64,000 bases of DNA from Bacillota bacterium. GTDB lineage: Bacteria > Bacillota > Clostridia > Christensenellales > Christensenellaceae. Position numbers and translations under genes: made by a program. Below, piece after piece: positions 1-8,336 of this stretch. The notes below the pieces were generated by a model, which saw only the letters and a program-made list of their open reading frames with translations, had not been told where the DNA came from and made no database searches. The stretch is from assembly GCA_023393165.1 (NCBI GenBank), contig JAEWMJ010000002.1:186001-250000 (forward strand), given 5' to 3'. The stretch's first letter is position 1. Each line of letters starts with the position of its first letter.

Positions 1-39
1 GGCGATACCTTTTGTATTCTCGTCATAGGCTACGATCAT
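1..39 (-). CDS. 5' end of an unidentified gene, cut by the window edge
   Basis: An ATG at 39 on the minus strand opens a frame that runs off the window after 13 codons (MIVAYDENTKGIA). A good ribosome binding site (AGAGGGG) lies 8-9 bases upstream. The fragment is too short to name. It is divergent from dapF, and the shared 135-base gap holds the dapF promoter. Confidence 0.6.
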   Translation of the reverse strand, partial: MIVAYDENTKGIA

Positions 40-115
40 ATTTTATAACCCCTCTTTATATGAAATATGTATTAGCTATTATGCATTGTTATGAAAAGTT
101 ATATACATACCAAGC

Positions 116-144
116 TGGACGCGGTCCTATTTATTTGATATAAT
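116..144 (+). promoter_or_regulatory. Probable sigma-A promoter of dapF
   Basis: TGGACG at 116-121 (4 of 6 matches to TTGACA) and a perfect TATAAT at 139-144 are separated by 17 bases. The predicted transcription start is near 151, about 24 bases before the dapF start codon. Confidence 0.6.
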
Positions 145-174
145 ATACTGCGCGAAAAGAAGGTGTTGTTTTTT

Positions 175-1029
175 ATGAAAATTACGAAAATGCACGGTCT
201 TGGAAACGATTTTATTATGGCGCTGGCGGAAGATGCAAAAGATTACGATCTGCCCGGCCTTGCACGGGCGCTGTGCGCGCGGAGAACAAATGTGGGCGCG
301 GACGGCCTGATCATCGCGGAGCCTTGCAGCGAAGCCGACATCAGGATGCGTATTTTTAATTCAGATGGAAGCGAAGCTGAAATGTGCGGAAACGGCATCC
401 GCTGTTTTGCGCGCTACGTATATGACAAAGGGATCGTAAACAGGAATCAAATGTCAATCAGCACGCTGGCCGGCATAATGAAGCCGCTGTTGCTGTTTGA
501 AAACGGGCAGGTTTCAGGCGTCACCGTGGATATGGGCTCTCCGGTGTTTGAAAATGAAAAGATACCGGTTGTATCCCGGGTTCCGGCAATTTCAAACAGC
601 ATTGAAGTGCTGGGGCGGAAAATAGACGTTTCAACAATACTGATGGGAGTTCCGCATACAATCGTTTATGCGGACGGGCCGGAGGAGCTTGACGTTTTGG
701 AGTTCGGGCCTGCCATTGAGACGCACAGTGCGTTTCCGCAAAAAACAAACGTCAACTTTGTTCATGTAATTGACAAAAATACTCTCAGGATCGTAACCTG
801 GGAGCGGGGCGCGGGCCTTACGCTTGCCTGCGGCACAGGATCCTGCGCGGCGGCGGTAGTTTCCGCTATAAAAGGTTTTACTCAAAAAAATGTAAATGTT
901 TTGACCCAAACGGGAAAACTTGTGATAGAATATAAAGACACCGGTGAGGTGCTAATGACCGGACCTGCGGAGTATGTGTTTGCGGGCGAAGTATTAAGTC
1001 CGGATATAAAAACTGCTGCGCGCAGGTAA
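175..1029 (+). CDS. dapF: Diaminopimelate epimerase
   Basis: This cytosolic enzyme interconverts LL- and meso-diaminopimelate for lysine and peptidoglycan synthesis, using two cysteines as acid and base. Both cysteine motifs are visible: MCGNGIRC near residue 73 and ACGTGSCAAA near residue 217. The N-terminus MKITKMHGLGNDF is the family signature, so I place the start at the ATG at 175; an upstream in-frame GTG at 163 lies inside the AGAAGG ribosome binding site and is rejected. The 284-residue length is normal. It has its own promoter and is followed 30 bases later by a hydrolase gene that may be co-transcribed. Confidence 0.97.
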   Translation: MKITKMHGLGNDFIMALAEDAKDYDLPGLARALCARRTNVGADGLIIAEPCSEADIRMRIFNSDGSEAEMCGNGIRCFARYVYDKGIVNRNQMSISTLAGIMKPLLLFENGQVSGVTVDMGSPVFENEKIPVVSRVPAISNSIEVLGRKIDVSTILMGVPHTIVYADGPEELDVLEFGPAIETHSAFPQKTNVNFVHVIDKNTLRIVTWERGAGLTLACGTGSCAAAVVSAIKGFTQKNVNVLTQTGKLVIEYKDTGEVLMTGPAEYVFAGEVLSPDIKTAARR

Positions 1030-1059
1030 AAGACAATCGTCTACAGGAGAAAAGGATTA

Positions 1060-1956
1060 ATGTTTGAATCATCTGGTAACAAAAACTTTGTTAATAGAGC
1101 GCATATAGGAGATTATGCGAAAATAGAATTTGATACATATGTCAACGTAAAAGGAAAGGAAGAGATCGAAGGCGTCGAATCTTCCATTCATTATATCCAC
1201 ACGGGTTCGGGAGAACCCCTCATCCTGATCCATGGGGTCGGGCAAAGTTTATACACGTTCCGCAACAATTTCGAAGAGCTGGGCGAACATTTTGCCGTTT
1301 TTGCAATCGATCTTCCAGGCCACGGTTATTCCGAGCGTCCGCAAATCAGCTACAGTGTGGAAGAAATCGCGCTTTGTATCGAAGCGTTTATGAATACGCT
1401 CAAAATACCCCGCGCCCATTTTTGCGCTTTTGGAGAGAGCGCCGCGTATGTGCTGGATTTTGCATTGCATAATAAAAAGCGGGCGGGCAATCTGATGTTT
1501 ATCTCCCCGGTGATAGATTCCGCTCATTCCAAATATTCCGCGTATTTTCCGCTTGTATCCATATCATCCAAGCTTTTATTCACAAAGCAGTCATTCTTTA
1601 AGGACATGTCTTCTTTGTATTTTGACAGGACAATTCTGACTCCCGAAGTTCTGGAAGAGACTTACATGCCTTTCTGCGACAAGGAATTCCGTCAGATCAT
1701 CAAATTTTACCAGCAGAATTACAACGACAGTGAAATTGCCGAAAAAATATTGGATATCCAAAACCATACGCTTGTAATCCGTGGGAACGACGATAAAGTC
1801 ACTCCTCCGATGCAGGAAGGTTTGGCCGGATTCCCCATTCGGGACATGAAGACCTATACCATCCGCAACTGCAATTACCTTGTGCAGGAAGAAAAGGCGG
1901 ACAAGCTGAATGAAGCAATCATTGAATTTTGCAATATGTATAAAGAAATACTGTAG
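1060..1956 (+). CDS. Alpha/beta-hydrolase fold protein with an altered catalytic triad
   Basis: A 298-residue cytosolic protein of the alpha/beta-hydrolase fold. The oxyanion-hole HGVGQ motif is near residue 59, DLPGHGYSERP near 84, and a nucleophile elbow FGESAA centres on Ser127. The acid loop RGNDDKVTPP is near residue 245. Where the catalytic His normally sits, in a G-H-x-x-x-x-E context, this protein reads NCNYLVQEE, so the His appears replaced by Asn272. It may use another residue, act on an unusual substrate, or be a non-catalytic relative. No signal peptide is seen. It lies between dapF and dnaD on the same strand; the substrate cannot be predicted. Confidence 0.8.
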   Translation: MFESSGNKNFVNRAHIGDYAKIEFDTYVNVKGKEEIEGVESSIHYIHTGSGEPLILIHGVGQSLYTFRNNFEELGEHFAVFAIDLPGHGYSERPQISYSVEEIALCIEAFMNTLKIPRAHFCAFGESAAYVLDFALHNKKRAGNLMFISPVIDSAHSKYSAYFPLVSISSKLLFTKQSFFKDMSSLYFDRTILTPEVLEETYMPFCDKEFRQIIKFYQQNYNDSEIAEKILDIQNHTLVIRGNDDKVTPPMQEGLAGFPIRDMKTYTIRNCNYLVQEEKADKLNEAIIEFCNMYKEIL

Positions 1957-1994
1957 GTTATTATTCTAAAAAACGAATGGATTAGGGATGCTCT

Positions 1995-3440
1995 ATGTAC
2001 AAGTTTTCGTCGGCCGGCGGTAATTTTTTGCCGGTTTCAGTTGATTTTATTAAAAATTACATGCCGTCCGCACCAGGCGACTATATCAAAGTATACCTTT
2101 TCGGCCTGCTGCAAGCGTCGGCCGGGAGCGAACTCTCCGTTCAGAGCATATGCAGATCACTTAATTTAACCGAAATTCAAATTGAAGAGGCCCTTCAGTA
2201 CTGGAACAACAAGGGAATGGTTTCATTAACGGGAAACAATCCGACTCAGTGCGTGTTTTTGTGCGCCCAAACGGAAGAAGCGCCGCCAAATCCGAAATTA
2301 TATGGCAACCAGAGCTATATTGCTGAAATCCAGTCCATTCTGGACCGTAATCTCAGTACAAACGAGATCAAGACTTTTCTTGATTTTACCGATGTTTACG
2401 GTTTGCCGCGCGAGATCGTTATCCGGCTTGTGGGGCATTGCAGCAGCGAAGCCGTTCGCGGCCGGAATGTTTCGGTATCCTATCTGGAAAAAATGGCCCT
2501 GAACTGGGCGGACGAAGGGATCGATACCCTGGAGAAAGCCGAAGCAAAGATCAGCTGCTACAACGCGATCACCAGCGGAGCCCTGCGCGTTTTAAGGCGG
2601 CTGGACGCCTCCTCCGGCAGGCTGCCAACCGCAGACGAGCAGGATCTCTATGAAAAATGGACGAAGGAATGGTGCTTCACACAGGATGCGATCCTGCTGG
2701 CCATGAGCGATACCACCGCGTCTTTAAAACCCAGCATGAAATATCTGGACGCCATCCTGAAATCCTACTATGAAAAAGGCATACAGTCCTCTACGGATCT
2801 TGACGCATACAAGCGCAGCCAGCTGAATTTAAACGAGCTTCTGATGTCGGTTTTAGAAGCGCTCAAGTATACCCGCAAGCGTATTACTCCCGAACTGGAA
2901 AACATGTACGCCAGTTGGACGGAAATGGGGTTCTCCCATGAATGTATCCTTCTGGCCTGCGAACAAACCGAGAAAATGGGGAACCGTTCCGTCAAAAAAG
3001 CGGACTTGCTTCTGAACGAATGGCAGCAGGCCGGGATCACTCAGAAGGCCGATATCTTAAAATACGTACGCAGCCAGAACAAGGTGGATAAAAAGATCGA
3101 ACAGGTTTTTGAATGCGCGGGCATCAATAAAGCGGTCAGCGATATCGACCGCAAGAATTACCTGAAATGGACGCAGGAGCAAATGCTTTCGCACGATGTC
3201 CTGCTCTTCGCAGCGGAAATAAGCTCCATCACGCAAAACCCGCTTGCTTACATGACCCGGATCCTGCAGAACTGGGCCTCAAGCGGCATCAACACGCTGG
3301 AAAAAGCGCAGAAACAGAATCTTTCCATTCTGTCGGGTAAAAAAGCCGCGGGAGATTACGAACAGCGGGTTTATTCCAAAGACCATTTTGAGAAAGACAG
3401 AGTGGATTCCGATAATATTCTGGAGGGGTTCTATGAATAA
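1995..3440 (+). CDS. dnaD: DnaD-family primosome protein with four DnaD-like repeats
   Basis: This is a 481-residue relative of DnaD/DnaB, which in Bacillota open the origin and bring the helicase loader to DnaA or restart sites. Residues 1-95 look like the N-terminal winged-helix domain. Four copies of the C-terminal DnaD helical module follow, at about 105-190, 197-275, 280-362 and 365-445. Each ends in a motif of the type YLxxxxxxWxxxGI, at 163-176, 250-263, 335-348 and 419-432. Bacillus DnaD has one such module and DnaB two, so four is unusual. It overlaps the helicase-loader gene by 8 bases, which supports joint function in replication initiation. Confidence 0.88.
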   Translation: MYKFSSAGGNFLPVSVDFIKNYMPSAPGDYIKVYLFGLLQASAGSELSVQSICRSLNLTEIQIEEALQYWNNKGMVSLTGNNPTQCVFLCAQTEEAPPNPKLYGNQSYIAEIQSILDRNLSTNEIKTFLDFTDVYGLPREIVIRLVGHCSSEAVRGRNVSVSYLEKMALNWADEGIDTLEKAEAKISCYNAITSGALRVLRRLDASSGRLPTADEQDLYEKWTKEWCFTQDAILLAMSDTTASLKPSMKYLDAILKSYYEKGIQSSTDLDAYKRSQLNLNELLMSVLEALKYTRKRITPELENMYASWTEMGFSHECILLACEQTEKMGNRSVKKADLLLNEWQQAGITQKADILKYVRSQNKVDKKIEQVFECAGINKAVSDIDRKNYLKWTQEQMLSHDVLLFAAEISSITQNPLAYMTRILQNWASSGINTLEKAQKQNLSILSGKKAAGDYEQRVYSKDHFEKDRVDSDNILEGFYE

Positions 3441-4347
3441 TAAAACCGCTGCCGAGGTTATCGCTGAATTCCGGAATGAGCGGGTCAATAAAAAATACTT
3501 AAGCCAGTTAGCGGTGGACGCCATTCCCGGCATGTCCGAATTAAAGGCGCGCAAGAAGAAACTTTTACAGGAAATCCTTTCGGGTTCAATCAAAGATTTA
3601 AACAAAACGGATATGGAAAAAGAGCTGCATGAAATAGAACAGCGTGAGCTTTCCCTGCTCGGTTCTCTTCAAGCCGGCTCCAAATGCCAAAAATGCAGCG
3701 ATACCGGCTTTATAGACGGCAGCTTATGCCAGTGCCTGCGGGACAAAATATACCGGGAAGTTTACGGCGCAGCCGATATCGATTCCTTGTCCGAGAGTTT
3801 TGATATATCGGACAGGTCAAAATTCAGCTCATCTTTCAAATGCAAAAACGGGTCCACGCAGCGTGATAAATATATTGCCTTGGAGAATTACGCCCGGTCA
3901 TATGCGGAAAAATTTCCTATAAACAGCAAGCCGAACTTATTTTTTACAGGGAACACAGGCCTTGGAAAAACATTCATTCTTCGGTCTGTCGCCAAATATG
4001 TGCATGACAAGGGAGAGGACGTTCTCCTGATTGATGCATCCGACCTGTTTTCCGTTTTCCACAGGCACCGGCTGGGCTATGACATTGGACTCGAATCCCT
4101 GCAGAATTGTTCGCTGCTTTTAATAGACGACTTAGGCGTGGAACCGTCCACGCAGAATGTCACGGTCGAATATCTTCTCGACCTTTTGAATAAAAGGATC
4201 GACCAGAAAAAGCATACTGTAATAGCAACCAATTTAAGTTCGGACAATATCAATTTAAGATACGGCGAACGCGTCTATTCCCGCATCCGCTTCAAGGATG
4301 TGTGCGATCAGTTGGTATTTGAAGGGGAAGATATCCGCATTCAATAA
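3433..4347 (+). CDS. dnaI: Replicative helicase loader, DnaI/DnaC-type AAA+ ATPase
   Basis: A 304-residue AAA+ ATPase that should load the DnaB/DnaC-type replicative helicase. A Cys cluster near residues 81-97 (CQKC...CQC) resembles the zinc-binding N-terminal region of DnaI. Walker A is GNTGLGKTF near residue 174 and Walker B is LLLIDDLG near 231. The start is the ATG at 3433, preceded by GGAGGGG and overlapping the dnaD stop; the open frame extends further upstream but without a ribosome binding site. The gene ends only 2 bases from the end of convergent rsmG. Naming it dnaI rather than dnaC rests on the DnaD partner and the Cys cluster. Confidence 0.9.
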   Translation: MNNKTAAEVIAEFRNERVNKKYLSQLAVDAIPGMSELKARKKKLLQEILSGSIKDLNKTDMEKELHEIEQRELSLLGSLQAGSKCQKCSDTGFIDGSLCQCLRDKIYREVYGAADIDSLSESFDISDRSKFSSSFKCKNGSTQRDKYIALENYARSYAEKFPINSKPNLFFTGNTGLGKTFILRSVAKYVHDKGEDVLLIDASDLFSVFHRHRLGYDIGLESLQNCSLLLIDDLGVEPSTQNVTVEYLLDLLNKRIDQKKHTVIATNLSSDNINLRYGERVYSRIRFKDVCDQLVFEGEDIRIQ

Positions 4348-4366
4348 AGCTACAGCGGATTTTTTA
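4333..4366 (+). terminator. Candidate terminator of dnaD-dnaI inside the convergent gene ends
   Basis: ATCCGC (4333-4338) can pair with GCGGAT (4355-4360) and is followed by TTTTTT. The hairpin spans the last codons of dnaI and the last codons of rsmG on the other strand. The stem is short and the loop is 16 bases, so support is moderate. There is no T-run for the minus direction. Confidence 0.45.
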
Positions 4367-5027
4367 ATATTCTTGCGAACCGTCTTGGATACCCTTTGGG
4401 GGTCTCTTTTATTTTGTCAATCACCAGTACAACATGGTTGTTCCCGGCTGCTCCCGGCTTTATTTCCCGGAATGCGCCTCCCAACTGTCCGAGAGCGCCT
4501 TTCGCCTCATTAAGTTCTTCTTCCCATTCGGCTTTATACGCAAGAAAAATACCGCCTTTATGTACAAAAGGCAGGCAGAGCTCCAGAAGCATCCTGAGGG
4601 ACGCTACCGCGCGGGATACGCATACGTCAAAGGAGTCCCGCAGGGGCCCGAGCGCAATCTCCTCCGCGCGCCCGCAAATAATTTCCGCGCGGACGCCTGC
4701 TTTTGCGGCTGCGGACTCAACAAAATTCATCTTTTTGGCGACCGAGTCAAGAAGAGTTATCTGTATATCCGGACGCGCGATCTTAAGAGGGATACCGGGG
4801 AAACCGGCGCCCGTCCCAACATCTATCACCTTCGCGTTTTGCGGTATATAGTCCTCGCAGAAAATGCTGTCGTAAAAATGCTTGACCGCCGCCTCGTCCT
4901 CGTCTGTGATCGCGGTCAGGTTTATATCCCTGTTGGCCTCCGCAAGCATCCGCCAATAGTCAAACATCATCTCCGCCTGTCCGCTGCTCAGGCCGGGGGC
5001 CAGTTCCTGCAACTTATCCTTGAACAC
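4350..5027 (-). CDS. rsmG: 16S rRNA (guanine-527-N7) methyltransferase
   Basis: RsmG (GidB) methylates N7 of G527 in 16S rRNA with S-adenosylmethionine. The sequence shows the family N-terminal region (NRDINLTAITDED...KHFYDSI) and the SAM-binding loop VIDVGTGAGFPGIPLKI. I choose the GTG at 5027, giving 225 residues, because AGGAAGAAGAGG sits at the right distance and the alignment with the family begins there; a TTG at 5036 is the alternative. The start overlaps the mnmG 3' end by about 14 bases, so the genes are translationally coupled. The order khpB-mnmE-mnmG-rsmG is the conserved origin-flanking order. Confidence 0.95.
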   Translation of the reverse strand: MFKDKLQELAPGLSSGQAEMMFDYWRMLAEANRDINLTAITDEDEAAVKHFYDSIFCEDYIPQNAKVIDVGTGAGFPGIPLKIARPDIQITLLDSVAKKMNFVESAAAKAGVRAEIICGRAEEIALGPLRDSFDVCVSRAVASLRMLLELCLPFVHKGGIFLAYKAEWEEELNEAKGALGQLGGAFREIKPGAAGNNHVVLVIDKIKETPKGYPRRFARILKNPL

Positions 5028-6909
5028 AGCTTTCAACCTCTTCTTCCTGCGCCGGCTGCCTTGCGGTCCCTTTTGAAAAATAGACAAGCAGTACGGAAAT
5101 ATCCGCCGGAGAAACTCCGGATATCCTGGACGCCTGCCCTATATTGGCAGGTTTCATCGAGTTTAGTTTGAGCTTTGCCTCTATTCTGAGCCCGGGCACC
5201 CTGCTGTAATCAAAGTCTGGAGGAAGCTTCTTTCCCTCTACACTTTTGAACCGCTCCACCTGCTGCGCCTGTTTTTTAATATAACCGGCGTATTTTATTT
5301 GTGTCTGCACCTGCTCTACCACATCCTGCGGCAATTCCGGCACCTGAAGGCCCATTTTTGTGAAATCTGCGTATTCAATATCAGGACGCGCCAAAAGTTC
5401 GGAAAGTTTCATGCCCCTTGTATCGCAACCGAAAAATGCCGTTGCCGAACTGGAGCTTACTGTTTCTGCCTTAAGGCGTACCATTTCTCCGCGCACCTGA
5501 TCCATTTTCCTCATATAGACGTCATACCGCTGATCGGTTACCAGGCCCGCATCCCTTCCTATCTGCGTAAGCCGCGCATCCGCATTGTCCTGCCGCAGCA
5601 GCAGGCGGTATTCCGCCCGCGAAGTCATCATCCTGTAGGGTTCCCTCGTGCCCTTGGTCGCAATATCGTCCACCAGTACGCCCAAATATGCGTCCGCGCG
5701 GCCAAGTATTACCGGAGGCCTGTTTTTTATATACAGCGCGGCGTTCATACCGGCCAATAAGCCTTGCGCGGCAGCTTCTTCATATCCTGACGTGCCGTTG
5801 ATCTGCCCGGCACAGAAAAGGCCGGGCAGTTTCTTTGTCTCCAGGCTCAATTTCAGTTGCGTCGGATCAATGCAGTCGTATTCGATCGCATATGCGGTGC
5901 GTACAAAATGCACGTTTTCCAGTCCCGGGATCGTCCTGTACAATTCTTTTTGCACATCCTCGGGAAGGCTGGAAGACATCCCCTGCACATATATTTCATT
6001 GGTATCCGCTCCTTCGGGCTCCAGAAAAAGCTGATGGCGCTCCTTGTCCGGAAATTTTACCACCTTATCTTCGATAGACGGACAGTAACGAGGGCCCACT
6101 CCATCGATTTTTCCACTGTACAGGGGGCTTCTGTGTATATTGTTCCGGATGATTTCATGGGTCTTTTCGTTCGTATAAGTTAAATAGCATGGCAGCTGGT
6201 CCCGCACGATATTGCCGGACAGAAAAGAAAACGGAACGATTTTTTCATCACCGTACTGTGGGATTGTTTTTGAAAAGTCTATGGAACGCGCATCCACCCT
6301 TGCCGGAGTTCCCGTCTTGAACCGCTGCAGGGCAAATCCAAAGTCGGCGAGGCTTCCGCTCAGGGAATTCGCGGGCGCGAGTCCCGACGGTCCCATATTT
6401 GCCGAATATTCGCCGATAATGACACGGCTTTTCAGATACACTCCTGTTGCAAGCACAACGGCCCTGGCTGCGTATTCACCGCCGGTTGCCGTTACAACGC
6501 CTGCGGCCCTGCCGCCCTTCTCCAATATGCGTACAACTTCACCCTGTATCAGCCGGAGGCGGGGCGTGTTTTCCAGGGCCTTTTTCATTTCCGCCTGGTA
6601 TCTTTTCTTGTCCTGCTGCGCGCGAAGCGAATGCACAGCCGGACCTTTCGCCGTGTTCAGCATTTTGATCTGCAAAAAAGTAGCGTCTGCGCAAAGCGCC
6701 ATTTGTCCGCCAAGCGCGTCCACTTCGCGCACCAGATGGCCTTTTGCCGTCCCGCCGATTGCAGGATTGCAGGCCATCAGAGATATACCGTCCATATTGA
6801 TTGTAAATAAAATGGTTTCAAGTCCCATTCTTGCGCCGGCCAGCGCCGCTTCCACGCCGGCGTGTCCCGCGCCCACCACGATTAAATCGCATTCTTCCGC
6901 TTTGTACAT
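5014..6909 (-). CDS. mnmG: tRNA uridine-34 5-carboxymethylaminomethyl modification enzyme, FAD subunit
   Basis: MnmG (GidA), 631 residues, acts with MnmE to install the cmnm5/nm5 group on wobble uridine 34 of certain tRNAs. The FAD-binding motif VVGAGHAGVEAALAGARMG is at the N-terminus, MACNPAIGGTAKGHLVREVDALGG follows near residue 45, and the family C-terminal region ends near the SGVSPADI motif at about residue 598. Length is normal. The ATG at 6909 lies 3 bases past the mnmE stop, preceded by GGGG at 9 bases. It belongs to the leftward origin operon. Confidence 0.97.
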   Translation of the reverse strand: MYKAEECDLIVVGAGHAGVEAALAGARMGLETILFTINMDGISLMACNPAIGGTAKGHLVREVDALGGQMALCADATFLQIKMLNTAKGPAVHSLRAQQDKKRYQAEMKKALENTPRLRLIQGEVVRILEKGGRAAGVVTATGGEYAARAVVLATGVYLKSRVIIGEYSANMGPSGLAPANSLSGSLADFGFALQRFKTGTPARVDARSIDFSKTIPQYGDEKIVPFSFLSGNIVRDQLPCYLTYTNEKTHEIIRNNIHRSPLYSGKIDGVGPRYCPSIEDKVVKFPDKERHQLFLEPEGADTNEIYVQGMSSSLPEDVQKELYRTIPGLENVHFVRTAYAIEYDCIDPTQLKLSLETKKLPGLFCAGQINGTSGYEEAAAQGLLAGMNAALYIKNRPPVILGRADAYLGVLVDDIATKGTREPYRMMTSRAEYRLLLRQDNADARLTQIGRDAGLVTDQRYDVYMRKMDQVRGEMVRLKAETVSSSSATAFFGCDTRGMKLSELLARPDIEYADFTKMGLQVPELPQDVVEQVQTQIKYAGYIKKQAQQVERFKSVEGKKLPPDFDYSRVPGLRIEAKLKLNSMKPANIGQASRISGVSPADISVLLVYFSKGTARQPAQEEEVESCVQG

Positions 6910-6912
6910 CCT

Positions 6913-8268
6913 CTATTTCCCCAAACAAAATTTGTCAAATATCCTGTTTATAATTTCTTCCGTCACCGTATTGCCGGTGATTCCGCCCAGATCGGTCCAC
7001 GCGCAGTTCAAATCGATTGTAACGCAGTCCATATCCATCCCGGCGGCAAGGGCATTTAAACCTTCCTCAATATGGTTTGCCGCCGAATTCAAAAGGTCGC
7101 GGTGGCGGATATTGGTTACAATAACGCCTTCCGCGGCAGTTTTATCCGCAACAGCAAAATCATACAGCGCATCGCGCAAAACTTCAATGCCATTTCCTGT
7201 AAGGGCTGAAACCGGTATTATTCTATGGGCGCCGAAACGGCTGCGGATTACTTCTTCGGTTGCCGCCTGTCCAGCATCCGTTTTATTCAAAACGATCATC
7301 CTGTTTCCTGTAACATGCCGGAACGCTTCCATATCGTCCCCGTCAGGTGCTTTTGATGCGTCCAGCACAAAAAGCGTCAGGTCCGCAGCAGCGACCGCGT
7401 CTACCGACCGCTTGACTCCAAGGGCTTCCGCTTCATCTGACGCGGATCTGATTCCTGCAGTGTCCACAAGGTTCACCGCAATGCCGCGAACAGACAGGGC
7501 TTGTTCCACGGTATCTCGCGTAGTGCCCGGATTTGCCGTTACGATCGCTCTTTCCCGCCCCAAAAGAGCATTTAAGAGGGAAGATTTCCCTACGTTCGGC
7601 TTTCCGGCAATCGCCACCAAAAGCCCTTCCTTTATGATTTTTCCCGTATCGTATGATTGCGCCAGCTTTCTGATTTCCGACATAAGCTCACTGAGATACG
7701 GAACCGCCTTCTTAACGATCGAAAGCTCAAGATCTTCCTCCGGATACTCTACCGCAGCTTCCACCTCCGCTAAGATATCGGAAAGAGAATCCTGAAATCC
7801 CAGTATCGTATTCTTCAATTGTCCCTGCAGCTGGGACTGCGCCGCGCGCGCGCCGGCGTCCGAGGAGGCGGATATAAAATCGCAGACTGCTTCGGCTTGC
7901 GTCAGATCCATTTTGCCGTTCAGAAAAGCCCGCCTGGTAAATTCCCCGGGCTGCGCAATACGCCCGCCGCTGTCCGTTATGCATTTCAAAATGTCATAAA
8001 CCCCCCACGCGCCTGCATGGCAATATATTTCAACCGAATCTTCACCGGTATAGGAAGCGGGCGCTTTAAAATAAACCGCCAATACCTCGTCCACCACCCG
8101 GCCGGCCGATACAATATTGCCGTGCACCATAAGCGCGTGCTTCATTTTTTCGCTTTTGTCAAAAATCCGGCTTATGATTTCTCTCGATTTATCGCCGGAT
8201 ATTCTTATCACCGCAATCGCGCCTGACCCCGGAGAAGTCGCCGGCGCGGCGATCGTATCATCCGTCAT
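6913..8268 (-). CDS. mnmE: tRNA modification GTPase
   Basis: MnmE (TrmE) is the GTPase partner of MnmG. Domains in order: N-terminal tetrahydrofolate-binding domain (about 1-120), helical domain, inserted G domain with GKPNVGKSS (P-loop), DTAG and NKTD, and the C-terminal FCLGK motif whose Cys is characteristic. I choose the ATG at 8268 because AAAGAGG lies 6 bases upstream; an ATG at 8274 abuts the same site and is less likely. The protein is 451 residues. A hairpin with a T-run separates it from khpB upstream, so part of its expression may depend on readthrough. Confidence 0.96.
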   Translation of the reverse strand: MTDDTIAAPATSPGSGAIAVIRISGDKSREIISRIFDKSEKMKHALMVHGNIVSAGRVVDEVLAVYFKAPASYTGEDSVEIYCHAGAWGVYDILKCITDSGGRIAQPGEFTRRAFLNGKMDLTQAEAVCDFISASSDAGARAAQSQLQGQLKNTILGFQDSLSDILAEVEAAVEYPEEDLELSIVKKAVPYLSELMSEIRKLAQSYDTGKIIKEGLLVAIAGKPNVGKSSLLNALLGRERAIVTANPGTTRDTVEQALSVRGIAVNLVDTAGIRSASDEAEALGVKRSVDAVAAADLTLFVLDASKAPDGDDMEAFRHVTGNRMIVLNKTDAGQAATEEVIRSRFGAHRIIPVSALTGNGIEVLRDALYDFAVADKTAAEGVIVTNIRHRDLLNSAANHIEEGLNALAAGMDMDCVTIDLNCAWTDLGGITGNTVTEEIINRIFDKFCLGK

Positions 8269-8292
8269 ATCCATCCTCTTTCATTTTTAGAT

Positions 8293-8320
8293 AAAAAAGA
8301 CTGTAACCCATGCTACAGCC
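8293..8320 (-). terminator. Hairpin terminator or attenuator between khpB and mnmE
   Basis: On the minus strand GGCTGTA (8320-8314) and TACAGTC (8305-8299) can pair, with one G-T pair, and are followed by six T residues (8298-8293). It lies in the 68-base gap between khpB and mnmE, so it would reduce rather than abolish mnmE transcription from upstream, unless mnmE has its own promoter. Confidence 0.6.
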
Positions 8321-8336
8321 TTTGATAGATTCGACG

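Noticed and set aside
6212..7795. A 527-codon open frame on the plus strand antisense to mnmG and mnmE.
   Set aside because: Both antisense genes are fully conserved; the frame has Ser/Ala/Pro-rich composition typical of a codon-bias shadow and no ribosome binding site or family match.
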